Assembly: GCF_013868415.1 (NCBI RefSeq) | Contig: NZ_JACEMT010000046.1 | Span: 1 to 64,000 of the forward strand | Source: Marinobacterium marinum | GTDB taxonomy: Bacteria > Pseudomonadota > Gammaproteobacteria > Pseudomonadales > Balneatricaceae | Reading direction: 5' to 3' | DNA: 64,000 nucleotides | Shown here: piece by piece, positions 8,519 to 18,418 of the stretch | How the letters are laid out: the number at the start of each line of letters is the position of its first letter | Position numbering within the stretch: the stretch's first letter is position 1 | Program-made: the position numbers and the translations under genes | Notes under the pieces: model-generated | The model's database searches: none | Told to the model about the DNA's origin: nothing | What the model saw: the letters and a program-made list of their open reading frames with translations, nothing else

Positions 8519-10180
8519 ATGTCACACCAATCCGATCTGATCGCCACCGACATCGACGCTTATCTGGATCAGCACGAAAACAAGGAGCTGCTGCGCTTTC
8601 TGACCTGCGGCAGCGTGGACGACGGCAAGTCCACCCTGATCGGTCGCCTGCTGCACGATTCCAAAATGATCTATGAAGATCAGCTGGCCGCAATCCAGAA
8701 CGACAGCAAGAAAGTCGGCACCACCGGTGACGAAGTAGACCTGGCGCTGCTGGTTGACGGCCTGCAGGCCGAGCGTGAACAGGGCATCACCATTGACGTG
8801 GCCTACCGCTACTTTTCCACGGCCAAACGCAAGTTCATCATCGCCGATACCCCGGGGCATGAACAGTACACCCGCAACATGGCCACCGGCGCATCCACCT
8901 GCGACCTGGCAATCATCCTGATCGATGCCCGCCATGGTGTGCAAGTGCAGACCCGCCGCCACAGTTTCATTGTGTCACTGCTGGGTATCAAGCATACCGT
9001 CGTCGCCATCAACAAGATGGATCTGGTGGACTTCAGCCAAGAGCGCTTCGACGCCATCAAGCAGGACTATCTGAACTTCGCCAAGGGATTGGGCCTGAAG
9101 GATATTCACTTCACGCCGATCTCCGCACTCAAGGGCGACAACGTAGTGAACCCATCGGAACACATGCCCTGGTACACCGGCGCATCGCTGATGCAGACTC
9201 TGGAAAGCGTGGCAGTGGCGGGTGATGCCAACTTCGACGAACTGCGCTTCCCGGTTCAGTATGTAAACCGTCCAAACCTGAACTTCCGGGGCTACTGTGG
9301 CACCCTGAGGGCCGGTATTGTCCGCCCCGGAGATGACGTTACCGTTCTGCCCTCCGGCAAGTCGAGCAAGGTAAAATCGATCGTAACCTTCGACGGCGAC
9401 CTGGCTGAAGCCTTTGCACCCATGTCCGTCACCCTGACTCTGGAAGACGAGATCGATATTTCCCGTGGCGACCTGATTGTCCATAGTCATCAGGTGCCGG
9501 AGCCCAGCTCGCAGCTGTCGGCCCACTTGGTCTGGATGTCCGAACAGGAACTGGTGCCCGGTCGCAGTTACGACATCAAGCTGGCCAGCACCCGTACCGC
9601 TGGTACGGTCAGCACGATTCATCATCGTATTGACGTCAACACATTGGAGCAGGCACCGGCCACCACCCTGGGGCTGAACGAAATTGCACGGGTTGATATT
9701 CAGCTCGAAAAACCGGTCATAGCTGACAATTACTACCGCCACAAGGGCACCGGGTCATTCATCATTATTGATCGCCTGACCAATGCCACCGTCGCCGCCG
9801 GCATGGTCGAAGCCGCAGTCGATGATACCTTGGCGGTTGAACTGCGCGATGCTTCAGTCATCACAACTGAACTGAGAGCACGCCGCTGTGGTCAAACGGC
9901 TGCACTGATCCGGTTGGAAGGTGGCACCGACAACCAATACGCGACGCTCCTTTTCACACTGGAAGAGCAGCTGTTCAACCGTGGTCGACTGCCACTGGCG
10001 CTGACCGATCAGAGCGAAGATCAGGCAAATGCACTCAAGGCCGCCGGACTGCTGCTACTGAGTGACCGAACCGACCTGCAGGCGGACCTGACCCTGTCAT
10101 TGGACAGGATTCAAGACCGGTCACCGGCGGCACAAGTCTCGGCACTCCTGCAACAAATCGAGCAGGCAGGGTTCATCTGA
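8519..10180 (+). CDS. cysN: sulfate adenylyltransferase subunit 1 CysN with degenerate APS-kinase tail
   Basis: A 553-residue GTPase that drives APS synthesis with CysD. The G domain shows GSVDDGKST (P loop, about residues 36-44), [11 protein letters not shown] and NKMD; the beta-barrel domains follow. From about residue 455 the sequence aligns by eye with the start of an APS kinase domain ([11 protein letters not shown], then EEQLFNRG), but the GLSGxGKST loop is replaced by [10 protein letters not shown] and the domain ends after about 100 residues. E. coli CysN has about 475 residues without this tail, and bifunctional CysNC has about 630. The start at 8519 is supported by a purine-rich site (GGGAAGAGAG); an upstream in-frame ATG would overlap cysD. 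APS kinase activity is not expected. Confidence 0.93.
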   Translation: MSHQSDLIATDIDAYLDQHENKELLRFLTCGSVDDGKSTLIGRLLHDSKMIYEDQLAAIQNDSKKVGTTGDEVDLALLVDGLQAEREQGITIDVAYRYFSTAKRKFIIADTPGHEQYTRNMATGASTCDLAIILIDARHGVQVQTRRHSFIVSLLGIKHTVVAINKMDLVDFSQERFDAIKQDYLNFAKGLGLKDIHFTPISALKGDNVVNPSEHMPWYTGASLMQTLESVAVAGDANFDELRFPVQYVNRPNLNFRGYCGTLRAGIVRPGDDVTVLPSGKSSKVKSIVTFDGDLAEAFAPMSVTLTLEDEIDISRGDLIVHSHQVPEPSSQLSAHLVWMSEQELVPGRSYDIKLASTRTAGTVSTIHHRIDVNTLEQAPATTLGLNEIARVDIQLEKPVIADNYYRHKGTGSFIIIDRLTNATVAAGMVEAAVDDTLAVELRDASVITTELRARRCGQTAALIRLEGGTDNQYATLLFTLEEQLFNRGRLPLALTDQSEDQANALKAAGLLLLSDRTDLQADLTLSLDRIQDRSPAAQVSALLQQIEQAGFI

Positions 10181-10199
10181 CCCGCCCGCCGCAGGAAGC

Positions 10200-10223
10200 A
10201 AACCGGCCCCAGGGGCCGGTTTT
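10200..10223 (+). terminator. intrinsic terminator after cysN
   Basis: AAACCGGCCC and GGGCCGGTTT form a 10-bp stem with a 3-base loop, 20 bp after the cysN stop, followed by T10223. Confidence 0.85.
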
Positions 10224-10306
10224 CGGCTCTGCCGTTGCCGGACGGCCGCATTGGAGTGATACCCTGAGGTGACAAAATCCGGTAAAATTCAGCAGAATCT
10301 AATACG

Positions 10307-10332
10307 CTCTGCAGGCCTTTTGTCCTGCAGAG
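10307..10332 (+). repeat. inverted repeat in rnfA leader
   Basis: CTCTGCAGG and CCTGCAGAG are perfect 9-bp arms around an 8-base loop. The hairpin would form in the leader RNA about 21 bases before the rnfA start at 10354, next to the GAGCGAGG sequence. It could stabilise the transcript or affect initiation; it lacks a following T run of terminator type. Confidence 0.6.
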
Positions 10333-10353
10333 AGCGAGGCAATGACAGGGGCT

Positions 10354-10935
10354 ATGACTGATTTTCTGCTCATCCTGATCAGCACGGTGCTGGTGAACAA
10401 TTTTGTTTTGGTACAGTTCCTGGGGCTGTGTCCCTTTATGGGCGTGTCCAACAAGCTGGAAACGGCCATGGGCATGTCACTGGCAACCACCTTTGTGCTC
10501 ACGCTGTCATCGGTGTGCAGCTATTTGGTCTATACCACACTGCTGGCGCCCTTCGGGCTCGAGTATCTGCAAACGATCGCTTTTATCCTGGTGATTGCCG
10601 TAGTGGTGCAGTTCACCGAAATGGTGGTACACAAAACCAGTCCCATGCTGTACAAGCTGCTGGGTATTTTCCTGCCGCTGATTACCACCAACTGCGCCGT
10701 ACTGGGTGTCGCGCTGCTCAACATCAAGAAGCAGAACGGCTTTGTCGAGTCGATCGCCTACGGGTTCGGAGCCGCCGTCGGCTTTTCGCTGGCACTGGTG
10801 CTGTTTTCCGCAATCCGTGAACGCATTGCTGTCGCTGATGTTCCCGTCCCCTTTCGTGGTGCCGCCATCGGCATGGTCACCGCTGGACTGATGTCGCTGG
10901 CCTTCATGGGCTTTGCCGGCCTCGTGCAGTTCTGA
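10354..10935 (+). CDS. rnfA: Rnf electron transport complex subunit A
   Basis: A 193-residue integral membrane subunit with six predicted helices, homologous to NqrE and RsxA. The opening [20 protein letters not shown] and the later [15 protein letters not shown] are the conserved cysteine-bearing half-motifs that are thought to hold an iron-sulfur centre in the membrane. The start MTDFLL matches RsxA; an ATG 12 bases upstream (10342), after GCGAGG, is an alternative. First gene of rnfABCDGE. The complex couples ferredoxin and NAD(H) electron transfer to ion movement across the inner membrane. A hairpin lies in its leader. Confidence 0.95.
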   Translation: MTDFLLILISTVLVNNFVLVQFLGLCPFMGVSNKLETAMGMSLATTFVLTLSSVCSYLVYTTLLAPFGLEYLQTIAFILVIAVVVQFTEMVVHKTSPMLYKLLGIFLPLITTNCAVLGVALLNIKKQNGFVESIAYGFGAAVGFSLALVLFSAIRERIAVADVPVPFRGAAIGMVTAGLMSLAFMGFAGLVQF

Positions 10936-10948
10936 GGCGGAGTACGCG

Positions 10949-11542
10949 ATGAGCACAGTGATTACCGCAATCCTGATTCTGTTCGGCCTGGCAGTCGTCT
11001 TCGGCATTATCCTCGGCTATGCATCCGTCCGCTTTCGGGTGGAGGGCAACCCGATTGTTGAGCAAATTGACGCCCTGCTGCCGCAAACCCAATGCGGGCA
11101 GTGCGGCTACCCCGGCTGCCGCCCTTACGCCGAAGCAATCGCCAACGGCGATGCCATCAACAAATGCCCGCCCGGCGGGCAAAGTACCATTGAGTCACTG
11201 GCCGATTTGCTGGATGTGGAAGCCATTCCCCTGGATGCCGAGCACGGTGAAGAAAAGCCCAAAATGATCGCATTCATTCGCGAAGATGAATGTATCGGCT
11301 GCACCAAATGCATCCAGGCCTGCCCCGTGGACGCCATTCTGGGTGCCGCCAAGCAGATGCATACGGTGATTACCGATGAATGCACCGGCTGCGACCTGTG
11401 TGTAGAACCTTGCCCTGTGGACTGTATCGATATGATTCCGGTGGAAACCACCATTACCAACTGGAAGTGGCCGGCTCCCACCGAGTCGCGCAACCTGATT
11501 GCCACCGACCGCGGGCGCGGCCTGCAACAGGAGGCACACTGA
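10949..11542 (+). CDS. rnfB: Rnf electron transport complex subunit B, iron-sulfur protein
   Basis: A 197-residue membrane-anchored iron-sulfur protein. It has one N-terminal membrane helix (residues about 5-25), a 4Fe-4S domain with CGQCGYPGC, and two ferredoxin-type clusters, [12 protein letters not shown] and [12 protein letters not shown]. It probably receives electrons from ferredoxin and passes them into the complex. It starts 13 bp after rnfA, and its TGA overlaps the ATG of rnfC. Confidence 0.96.
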   Translation: MSTVITAILILFGLAVVFGIILGYASVRFRVEGNPIVEQIDALLPQTQCGQCGYPGCRPYAEAIANGDAINKCPPGGQSTIESLADLLDVEAIPLDAEHGEEKPKMIAFIREDECIGCTKCIQACPVDAILGAAKQMHTVITDECTGCDLCVEPCPVDCIDMIPVETTITNWKWPAPTESRNLIATDRGRGLQQEAH

Positions 11543-13848
11543 TGGGTAAGGTGTTTGCATTTCATGGCGGTATCCATCCGCCCGAAAACAAGAAACAGTC
11601 CACACGCACGCCGATCCGACCGGCTCCCCTGCCCAAACGGCTGTACCTTCCACTGCAGCAGCATATCGGCACGTCTGCCAGCCCGCTGGTGAACGTGGGT
11701 GACCGCGTGCTCAAGGGACAGATGATCGCCGAGCCGGTCGGCCGCATCAGCGCTTCGTTGCATGCCCCCACCTCAGGCACCATACGCTCTATCGGCCCCC
11801 ATCCCGTGCCCCACGCCTCAGGGCTGGAGTCCGATTGCATCGTCATCGACAGCGACGGACTGGATGAATGGGAGGAACATCAGGGCCTTGAGGACTATAC
11901 AAGCCTTAAACCCGGCGCCCTGATCGACCACATTCGTCGCTGTGGCATCGCCGGCATGGGCGGAGCGGGCTTCCCGACCGACGTTAAGCTGCACTTGGGC
12001 GACGACCACATCGTCAACACGCTGATTATCAACGCCGCCGAATGTGAGCCCTACATCACCGCCGATGACATGCTGATGCGCGAGCGCGCCGATGAAATCC
12101 TGGGCGGCATTCGGGTCATCAGCCATCTGCTCAAGCCCAGCCATATCATCATCGGCATTGAGGACAACAAGTCCCACGCCATTCGCACCCTGCGCACCGC
12201 GCTCAAGGAGTGTGAGCTGAATATCGACATTCGCGTAGTGCCAACCAAATACCCTTCCGGGGGCGAGCGTCAGTTGATTCAGCTGCTGACCGGTCTGGAA
12301 GTACCCAGCGGCAAAATCCCCGCTGATATTGGCATCGTCTGCCAAAACATCGGCACCACGGCAGCCATCTACCGTGCGGTACACTTCGGTGAACCACTGA
12401 TCTCACGCATCGTAACCGTAACCGGTGATGCCGTGGCCCAGCCCCAGAATCTGGAAGCGCTGATCGGCACCCCCTTCGCCGACCTGCTGGATGCGGCCCA
12501 CGTGTACGAAGACAGGCTCTACCGTCTGGTAATGGGTGGTCCCATGATGGGCATGACGGTTGAGCATGATCAGATTCCGGTCATCAAGACCACCAACTGC
12601 ATCATTGCCGCCAGCCGGGACGAAATGCCTCCCGCCCCACCCGAACAGCCTTGTATCCGCTGCAATATGTGCGAACAGGTATGTCCGGTGACCCTGCTGC
12701 CGCAGCAGCTGTACTGGTTTGCCAAGGGGCGCGAATTCGATAAGGCCAAACACCATAACCTGTTCGACTGTATCGAATGCGGCGCCTGCGCCTATGTCTG
12801 CCCCAGCAGCATTCCTTTGGTTCAGTATTACCGTTTCGCCAAGTCTGAAATTCGCACCGAAGAGGCAGAGCAACACAAGGCCGACCACGCTCGCGAACGC
12901 TTCGAGGCACGCCAGGCCCGCCTGGAGCGCGAACAGGAAGAAAAGGAAGCGCGCCGCAAAGCCCGTGCCGAGGAAGCCGCTCGAGCACAAAAAGCGCGTA
13001 AAGCCGAACCTGCCGACACGCCCACTGCAGCCCCGGCTCTGGATATCAATGCACTTAAAACCGCCGCTGCCGTGGCGCGTACCAAACTGAAAAAAGCCCA
13101 GAAGGCTCTGAATACCGCACGAGAAAGCGGCGAGGGCGACCTGCCGGCACTGGAAGCCGCTGTCGCCGCCGCTCAAGGCAGTAGTGATCAGGCTCAACAC
13201 GCGCTGGAGCAAGCCAACTCGAGCACCGCCTCAGGCATAACGGCCAATGTCGACCTTAAACAGCTGAAAACGGCGGCGGCCGTGGCCCGCACCAAGCTGA
13301 AAAAAGCTCGAGACGCGCTCAAGAATGCCGAGGACAAGGGACTTGAGGGGCTCGACAAGCTGAGAGCGACCGTTACGACACTGGAACAGAAAGCCGAGGC
13401 TGCCGATCAGGCGCACCAGCAGGCCGAACAGGCAGCCACGCCAGCTGACAACACGCCACCGACAGATCTGAAAGCGCTGAAGCAGCAGGTGTCCATTATG
13501 CGCACCAAGCTGAAAAAGGCGGAAGCGGCCCTCGCGAATCTCGAAGGGGAGGCTCGGACTCAGGCCGAACAGGCATTGACCGAATTACGTCAGCGCCACG
13601 CTGCTGCAGACCAGGCCTTCAAGGCTGCCGAGCAGATGCAAATCGAAGCCGCGGCCGCGCAGGGCGTTGATCTCAAGAAACTGAAGGTCGATGCCGCCAT
13701 GGCACGTGCGGCCGTGACCAAACTGGAGCGTGCTCTGGGCAAAACCGAAGATGAACAGGAGCGCACCGCCCTGGAGTCACAACTGGTCACCGCACGCGAC
13801 AAGGCGGAACAGCTGAACACAACCCTGCAACAGCATGCACCGGACTGA
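11542..13848 (+). CDS. rnfC: Rnf electron transport complex subunit C with repeat tail
   Basis: A 768-residue peripheral subunit carrying the NADH/FMN site and two 4Fe-4S clusters. Visible are the glycine-rich GIAGMGGAGFPTDVKL (Complex I 51-kDa-like) segment, then CIRCNMCEQVCP and CIECGACAYVCP. From residue 501 on there are four imperfect repeats of about 70 residues, each starting with D(I/L)KxLKxxxAxARTKLKKA and rich in alanine, lysine and glutamate, likely long helices or coiled coil. Such variable tails are known in gammaproteobacterial RnfC. The start ATG overlaps the rnfB stop and follows AGGAGG by 8 bases; an earlier in-frame ATG lies inside rnfB. Confidence 0.95.
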   Translation: MGKVFAFHGGIHPPENKKQSTRTPIRPAPLPKRLYLPLQQHIGTSASPLVNVGDRVLKGQMIAEPVGRISASLHAPTSGTIRSIGPHPVPHASGLESDCIVIDSDGLDEWEEHQGLEDYTSLKPGALIDHIRRCGIAGMGGAGFPTDVKLHLGDDHIVNTLIINAAECEPYITADDMLMRERADEILGGIRVISHLLKPSHIIIGIEDNKSHAIRTLRTALKECELNIDIRVVPTKYPSGGERQLIQLLTGLEVPSGKIPADIGIVCQNIGTTAAIYRAVHFGEPLISRIVTVTGDAVAQPQNLEALIGTPFADLLDAAHVYEDRLYRLVMGGPMMGMTVEHDQIPVIKTTNCIIAASRDEMPPAPPEQPCIRCNMCEQVCPVTLLPQQLYWFAKGREFDKAKHHNLFDCIECGACAYVCPSSIPLVQYYRFAKSEIRTEEAEQHKADHARERFEARQARLEREQEEKEARRKARAEEAARAQKARKAEPADTPTAAPALDINALKTAAAVARTKLKKAQKALNTARESGEGDLPALEAAVAAAQGSSDQAQHALEQANSSTASGITANVDLKQLKTAAAVARTKLKKARDALKNAEDKGLEGLDKLRATVTTLEQKAEAADQAHQQAEQAATPADNTPPTDLKALKQQVSIMRTKLKKAEAALANLEGEARTQAEQALTELRQRHAAADQAFKAAEQMQIEAAAAQGVDLKKLKVDAAMARAAVTKLERALGKTEDEQERTALESQLVTARDKAEQLNTTLQQHAPD
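13042..13845 (+). repeat. four tandem ~70-codon repeats in rnfC
   Basis: Repeat units begin near 13042, 13252, 13465 and 13669, spaced 210, 213 and 204 bases. Each encodes the theme LKxxAAxARTKLKKA followed by an acidic-alanine stretch. They remain in frame, so changes in copy number would only lengthen or shorten the RnfC tail. Confidence 0.85.
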
Positions 13849-13893
13849 CGTCATGCTGTTGCATCCGTTTACCGTTAATGGGGTCGTACCGAC

Positions 13894-14949
13894 ATGTCTT
13901 TGATCCGAATGAGTTCACCTCATGTCTATAAGAGCAACACCACCAGCAATGTGATGCGGCTGGTGCTCATCGCCACCCTGCCCGGCATCACCGCCCTGAC
14001 CGTCTTTTTCGGCTGGGGCACGCTGATCCAAATCCTTTGGGCCGGCGTGCTGGCGCTGGCATTTGAGGCCACCATCCTGAAACTGCGCCACCGCCCGCCG
14101 GGGTTATACCTGCGTGATGGCAGCGCACTCGTGACCGCACTACTGCTGGCTGTTGCCATACCGCCCTTTGCTCCCTGGTGGGTCACGGCGGTCGGCGTCT
14201 TTGTCGCCATTGTCATTGCCAAACAGCTGTACGGCGGGCTGGGGCAGAACCCGTTCAACCCTGCCATGGTGGCCTATGCATTGCTGCTGATTTCATTTCC
14301 GGTCGAAATGACACGCTGGACCGCACCTTTCGCCCTGAACGGGGATGGCTGGCCCATTGCCTCCTTTGTCGACACCCTGGGCGCCATTTTCGGCTCCGCC
14401 GAATCCCTGTGGTACGACAGTTTTACCGGTGCCACGCCGCTGGATGAACTGCGTCATCGCGGCGGCCTGACCACTGAGGAGGCTTGGCGACAGTCTCAGG
14501 TGTTGTCCGTTGGTATCGGCGCCTGGTATGCCGTCAGCGCTGCCTGGCTCATGGGCGGTATTTTCCTGCTGTACCGCAAGATCATCACCTGGCATGCTCC
14601 GCTGTCGATGCTGTTGGCCCTGATGATCTGCGCCGGAATGTTCTACGGCTTCGACCCCGACAACTATGCCAGCCCCTTCTTTCACCTCGGCACAGGGGCC
14701 ACGATGCTGGCGGCTTTCTTTATCATCACGGACCCGGTTTCCAGCGCCACCAGCAATCGTGGGCGGATTATTTTCGGGGCCAGCATCGGCATTCTGATCT
14801 TCATCATTCGCACCTGGGGCAACTACCCTGATGGCGTGGCCTTTGCCGTCCTGCTGATGAACCTGGCCGCTCCCTTTATTGATCTGTATTCTCAGCCACG
14901 CAGCTATGGCCACACCACGGCCAACAAGGGACGAGGAGGCAAGGCATGA
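13894..14949 (+). CDS. rnfD: Rnf electron transport complex subunit D
   Basis: A 351-residue membrane subunit homologous to NqrB. It contains many hydrophobic helices, the GLGQNPFNPAMVAYALLLIS core, and the flavinylation segment SFTGATPLDELR, whose threonine is expected to carry covalent FMN on the periplasmic side. It also has the PVSSATSNRGR loop typical of the family. Its TGA overlaps rnfG by 4 bp. Together with A, B, C, G and E it forms the ion-pumping complex. Confidence 0.95.
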   Translation: MSLIRMSSPHVYKSNTTSNVMRLVLIATLPGITALTVFFGWGTLIQILWAGVLALAFEATILKLRHRPPGLYLRDGSALVTALLLAVAIPPFAPWWVTAVGVFVAIVIAKQLYGGLGQNPFNPAMVAYALLLISFPVEMTRWTAPFALNGDGWPIASFVDTLGAIFGSAESLWYDSFTGATPLDELRHRGGLTTEEAWRQSQVLSVGIGAWYAVSAAWLMGGIFLLYRKIITWHAPLSMLLALMICAGMFYGFDPDNYASPFFHLGTGATMLAAFFIITDPVSSATSNRGRIIFGASIGILIFIIRTWGNYPDGVAFAVLLMNLAAPFIDLYSQPRSYGHTTANKGRGGKA

Positions 14950-15602
14950 ACGGAGTTTTTAATGCCATTCGCAGCAACGCCATCGCGATCGGCCTCTTCG
15001 CCATCGTGACCTCGGCCGTTATCGCCTTTACTCAACTGGCCACCCAGACGCGCATCAGTCACAACAAGGCCGAATTCCAGGCCCGCGCGCTGTTCGAAAT
15101 CGTCCCCCGGTCACTGGACCCCGAACTGGTCAGCCACACCATGCAGATCTCAGCCCCGGAACTGGGCAGCAAGGAGCCGATACAGGTCTACCAGGCCATC
15201 CGCAACGGGCAGGTCGAAGCCGTTCTGATGCCGGTCACGGCTCCCGATGGCTATAGCGGCGACATTGAGCTTCTGGTCGGTATTCATGCCGACAGCTCAC
15301 TGGCCGGTATACGCGTGCTCAGTCACAAGGAAACCCCCGGGCTGGGCGACAAGGTCGAGTTGAGTAAATCCGACTGGATCCTGTCATTCTCCGATGCACG
15401 CATGGCGACCGGCGGCGACGACAGCTGGGCAGTAAAAAAGGATGGTGGCCGCTTTGACCAGTTTACCGGTGCCACCATCACCCCTCGCGCCATCGTGGCA
15501 GCCGCCGCCCGCGCCATCGAGTTCTTCCGTGTTCACCGCACACGTCTGCTGACACCGGTTACCGACCCGGCGCAGACTCAGGCAGCAGGAGCAACAGAAT
15601 GA
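14946..15602 (+). CDS. rnfG: Rnf electron transport complex subunit G
   Basis: A 218-residue subunit with one N-terminal membrane anchor (residues about 12-30) and a periplasmic FMN-binding domain. The flavin site is [12 protein letters not shown] near residue 175, where the second threonine is the covalent FMN attachment residue in homologues. The ETPGLGDKV segment before it is also diagnostic. Its start overlaps rnfD and its TGA overlaps the ATG of rnfE, so the operon is tightly coupled. Confidence 0.95.
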   Translation: MNGVFNAIRSNAIAIGLFAIVTSAVIAFTQLATQTRISHNKAEFQARALFEIVPRSLDPELVSHTMQISAPELGSKEPIQVYQAIRNGQVEAVLMPVTAPDGYSGDIELLVGIHADSSLAGIRVLSHKETPGLGDKVELSKSDWILSFSDARMATGGDDSWAVKKDGGRFDQFTGATITPRAIVAAAARAIEFFRVHRTRLLTPVTDPAQTQAAGATE

Positions 15603-16303
15603 GTGTCGACTACCGCAAGATCACGCTGGATGGCCTCTGGCACAACAACCCGGCCCTGGTCCAGTTGTTGGGGCTCTGCCCCCTGCTGGCCGTCACCGCC
15701 TCCGTCGTCAACGCACTGGGGCTGGGTATCGCCAGCACCCTGGTTCTGGTCAGTTCCAACCTGACCGTTTCCCTGTTCCGCAAGCTGGTACCGGAAACCG
15801 TGCGTCTACCGATTTTCGTAATGATCATCGCCTCCTTTGTCACCGCCATCGAACTGGTGATGCAGGCACTGACCTACGAGCTGTACCTGATTCTCGGCAT
15901 TTTCATCCCGCTGATTGTCACCAACTGCGCCATCATGGGCCGCGCCGACGCCTTTGCGGTGAAAAACCCGGTACGGGCATCCGTGTTGGACGGATTCATG
16001 ATGGGGGTCGGCTTCACCCTGGTACTGGTTTTACTGGGCGGGCTGCGCGAAGTGCTGGGTACCGGCGTCCTGTTCGGCAACATGCACCTGCTGTTTGGCG
16101 AAACCGCCCGTAGCTGGGAACTGACCCTGTTCGACAACTACCCCGGTTTTCTGTTCGCCATTCTGCCACCGGGCGCCTTCGTTGGCCTGGGGCTGATGAT
16201 TGCCCTGAAAAATGTCTTCGACGCTCGCCTTGAACGACGCCGACGGGCGCAGTCCTCCCCCATCGACAACGCACCATCCAAACGTGTACGTGTGACCGGC
16301 TGA
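15599..16303 (+). CDS. rnfE: Rnf electron transport complex subunit E
   Basis: A 234-residue multi-helix membrane subunit related to NqrD and RnfA. It shows the paired conserved blocks [17 protein letters not shown] and [13 protein letters not shown], each with the cysteine that is thought to ligate the intramembrane cluster with RnfA. It is the last rnf gene and is followed by an intrinsic terminator, so the downstream REC-CheC gene may need its own promoter. Confidence 0.95.
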   Translation: MSVDYRKITLDGLWHNNPALVQLLGLCPLLAVTASVVNALGLGIASTLVLVSSNLTVSLFRKLVPETVRLPIFVMIIASFVTAIELVMQALTYELYLILGIFIPLIVTNCAIMGRADAFAVKNPVRASVLDGFMMGVGFTLVLVLLGGLREVLGTGVLFGNMHLLFGETARSWELTLFDNYPGFLFAILPPGAFVGLGLMIALKNVFDARLERRRRAQSSPIDNAPSKRVRVTG

Positions 16304-16311
16304 CCACACCG

Positions 16312-16342
16312 GCACCGAGGTGTTGTATCCCTCGGTGCTTTT
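16312..16342 (+). terminator. intrinsic terminator after rnfE
   Basis: GCACCGAGG and CCTCGGTGC form a perfect 9-bp stem with a 9-base loop, followed by TTTT. It lies 8 bp after the rnfE stop and closes the rnf operon. Confidence 0.85.
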
Positions 16343-16387
16343 GACTACTCTGAAAAGTTAATACATTCATGAGTTGCAGGAGCCAGG

Positions 16388-17410
16388 GTGGGCAGACCTC
16401 TTCCCGTCATCATCTGTGACGATTCACAATTGGCACGCAGGCAGATGGAACGGGCACTTGCGCCCTGGAATCTTGCGATCACCCATGCCAAACACGGACT
16501 GGAAGCACTGGAAGCGATTCGGGCCGGCAAGGGCGCACTGCTGTTTTTGGACCTGAACATGCCGCTGATGGACGGTTACGAGGTGCTGGAACGCATTCAG
16601 CGCCAGGACCTGCCCGTACTGACCATTGTCGTCTCCGGCGATATCCAGCCGGAAGCCCACGCCCGCGTCCGCCGACTCGGCGCACTGGATTTCATCCGCA
16701 AACCCATCGACCTGACACTCCTGAGCCGGTCACTGCATACCTTTGGCCTGCTGGAAGAGCTCAATTCAGCACCGCCACCCTCGTCACTACCTTTTTCCCA
16801 GCCACCCGCTGTCAGCTCGCCGCTCGAACAAGCCCGCCACCTGCACGGGCATTATCAGGAACTGGCCAACATCGCCATGGGACAAGCCGCCTCATTGCTG
16901 GCGAGACTGCTCGACACCTTCATCGAGCTTCCGGTGCCGGATATCAAACTGGTCGATTCAGCCGAGCTGGAGATAGCCCTGCAACAGGCCGTCAACCGAG
17001 ACACGGTCACCACCCTCTGCCAGGGCTTTATCGCTCCCGGTATTTCCGGCGAGGCACTGCTGATCCTGAACGGCAACCATCATGAACAGCTCGCTCAACT
17101 GCTGGACCATTACGGCGAAATCACCCCGCAGATCCGGCGCGAGCTTGCCATGGAAGTAGCGACCCTGCTGGTCGGCGCTTTTCTCAACGGCCTGGGGCAG
17201 CAACTGGACCTGAATTTCAGCCAAAGCTCCCCCATGCTGCTGGAGAGTCTGCCCGACAACCGGCAGACCCGCAGAGAACGCTCAGATCATATTCTCTGCA
17301 TCGATATCGACTACCGCATCGAAGGACTGAAAATGGACTGCAACCTGCTGTTTCTACTGACGGAAGATTCACTTCCGACACTGAATGAGCTGATGAGCCA
17401 CCTGTCATGA
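16388..17410 (+). CDS. response regulator with CheC/CheX-like phosphatase domain
   Basis: A 340-residue fusion. Residues 5-120 form a REC receiver with D11, D12, phospho-acceptor D55 in FLDLNMPLMDG, S83 and K105. After a Ser/Pro linker, residues about 150-340 resemble CheC: the first active-site helix is QELANIAMG (E158, N161). The second has ELAMEVATLLVGAFL, keeping E256 but with T259 where CheC has asparagine. Such a domain may remove phosphate from its own or another receiver. The start is GTG with AGGAG about 8 bases upstream. Its TGA overlaps the ATG of the PAS-GGDEF gene (ATGA), so the two probably act as one signalling unit controlling c-di-GMP. The sensor kinase is not in the window. 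Confidence 0.82.
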   Translation: MGRPLPVIICDDSQLARRQMERALAPWNLAITHAKHGLEALEAIRAGKGALLFLDLNMPLMDGYEVLERIQRQDLPVLTIVVSGDIQPEAHARVRRLGALDFIRKPIDLTLLSRSLHTFGLLEELNSAPPPSSLPFSQPPAVSSPLEQARHLHGHYQELANIAMGQAASLLARLLDTFIELPVPDIKLVDSAELEIALQQAVNRDTVTTLCQGFIAPGISGEALLILNGNHHEQLAQLLDHYGEITPQIRRELAMEVATLLVGAFLNGLGQQLDLNFSQSSPMLLESLPDNRQTRRERSDHILCIDIDYRIEGLKMDCNLLFLLTEDSLPTLNELMSHLS

Positions 17411-18381
17411 AGATGCCCCTCGAACCGGAACTGACCGCAAAAGAGTTTCACTGGCAGCTTGGGCTGCTGCAGAACCTGGATGTCGGGCTGGTCGTTCTGG
17501 ATACCGACCATCGCGTAGTGGTCTGGAACAGTTTCATGGCCAACCACTCGGGCATCAGCGACCCCCAAGCCTGCGGCAAACGCCTGCCTGAACTGTTCAA
17601 CCATTTTCCCGACAGCTGGTTCACACGCAAGCTCAACAGCGTTTTTGTGCTGCGTAACCGAGCATTCATCACTTGGGAAGAACGCTCCTACCTGTTCCGT
17701 TTCAAGCCGCACCACCCGATTACCGGCACCGCCGAATTCATGTACCAGAATGTCACCCTGATCCCGCTCTCCTCACCCAACGGTGAAGTCGAGCACGTTG
17801 GCATCATGGTGTATGACATGACGGCCGTTGCCATCAGCCAGGAGGCTTTACGTACCGCCAACGAAAAGCTTGCTCGGCTCAGCCGCATTGACAGACTGAG
17901 CGGGCTGAGCAACCGTGGTCACTGGGAGTCCTGCCTGCGCCGGGAGTATGAACGCTTCTGTCGCACCCAGACCCCGTCAAGCCTGGTGATGCTGGATGTG
18001 GATCATTTCAAGAAGGTTAACGACACCTATGGCCATCAGGCCGGTGACAAGGTCATCCGCACCCTGGCCGACCTGCTGCGCCAGCATGCACGCAGTACCG
18101 ACGTAACGGGACGGTACGGCGGCGAGGAGTTCGGCGTGTTACTGGTCAATACGGATGAAGATAACGCAGCCATTTTTGCCGAGCGGGTACGCAACGCCGT
18201 CCAGATGCTGCAATTGGAGCATTCACCCCACCGGATCGCATTTACCGTCAGCCTGGGTATCGCCGAGGTCAACAACGCGCACCAGTCCCACGAAGAGTGG
18301 ATTCAATCTGCCGACCGGGCCCTCTATACCTCCAAGAACAGCGGTCGCAACCGTACCACCCTGGCCGGGGATCTGGAATAA
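17407..18381 (+). CDS. PAS domain diguanylate cyclase (GGEEF)
   Basis: A 324-residue soluble protein. A PAS domain spans about residues 18-140 (LQNLDVGLVVLDTDHRVVVWN), and a GGDEF domain spans about 160-320 with GGEEF at 238-242. An intact inhibitory site RSTD (229-232) lies five residues before it, so it should make c-di-GMP from GTP and be product-inhibited. It overlaps the REC-CheC gene by 4 bp and is likely its output partner. nth starts 37 bp later in the same direction. Confidence 0.93.
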   Translation: MKMPLEPELTAKEFHWQLGLLQNLDVGLVVLDTDHRVVVWNSFMANHSGISDPQACGKRLPELFNHFPDSWFTRKLNSVFVLRNRAFITWEERSYLFRFKPHHPITGTAEFMYQNVTLIPLSSPNGEVEHVGIMVYDMTAVAISQEALRTANEKLARLSRIDRLSGLSNRGHWESCLRREYERFCRTQTPSSLVMLDVDHFKKVNDTYGHQAGDKVIRTLADLLRQHARSTDVTGRYGGEEFGVLLVNTDEDNAAIFAERVRNAVQMLQLEHSPHRIAFTVSLGIAEVNNAHQSHEEWIQSADRALYTSKNSGRNRTTLAGDLE

Positions 18382-18418
18382 TGGCAGGCCCATTAGCATT
18401 CAGCCCATAGCCAGAGAC

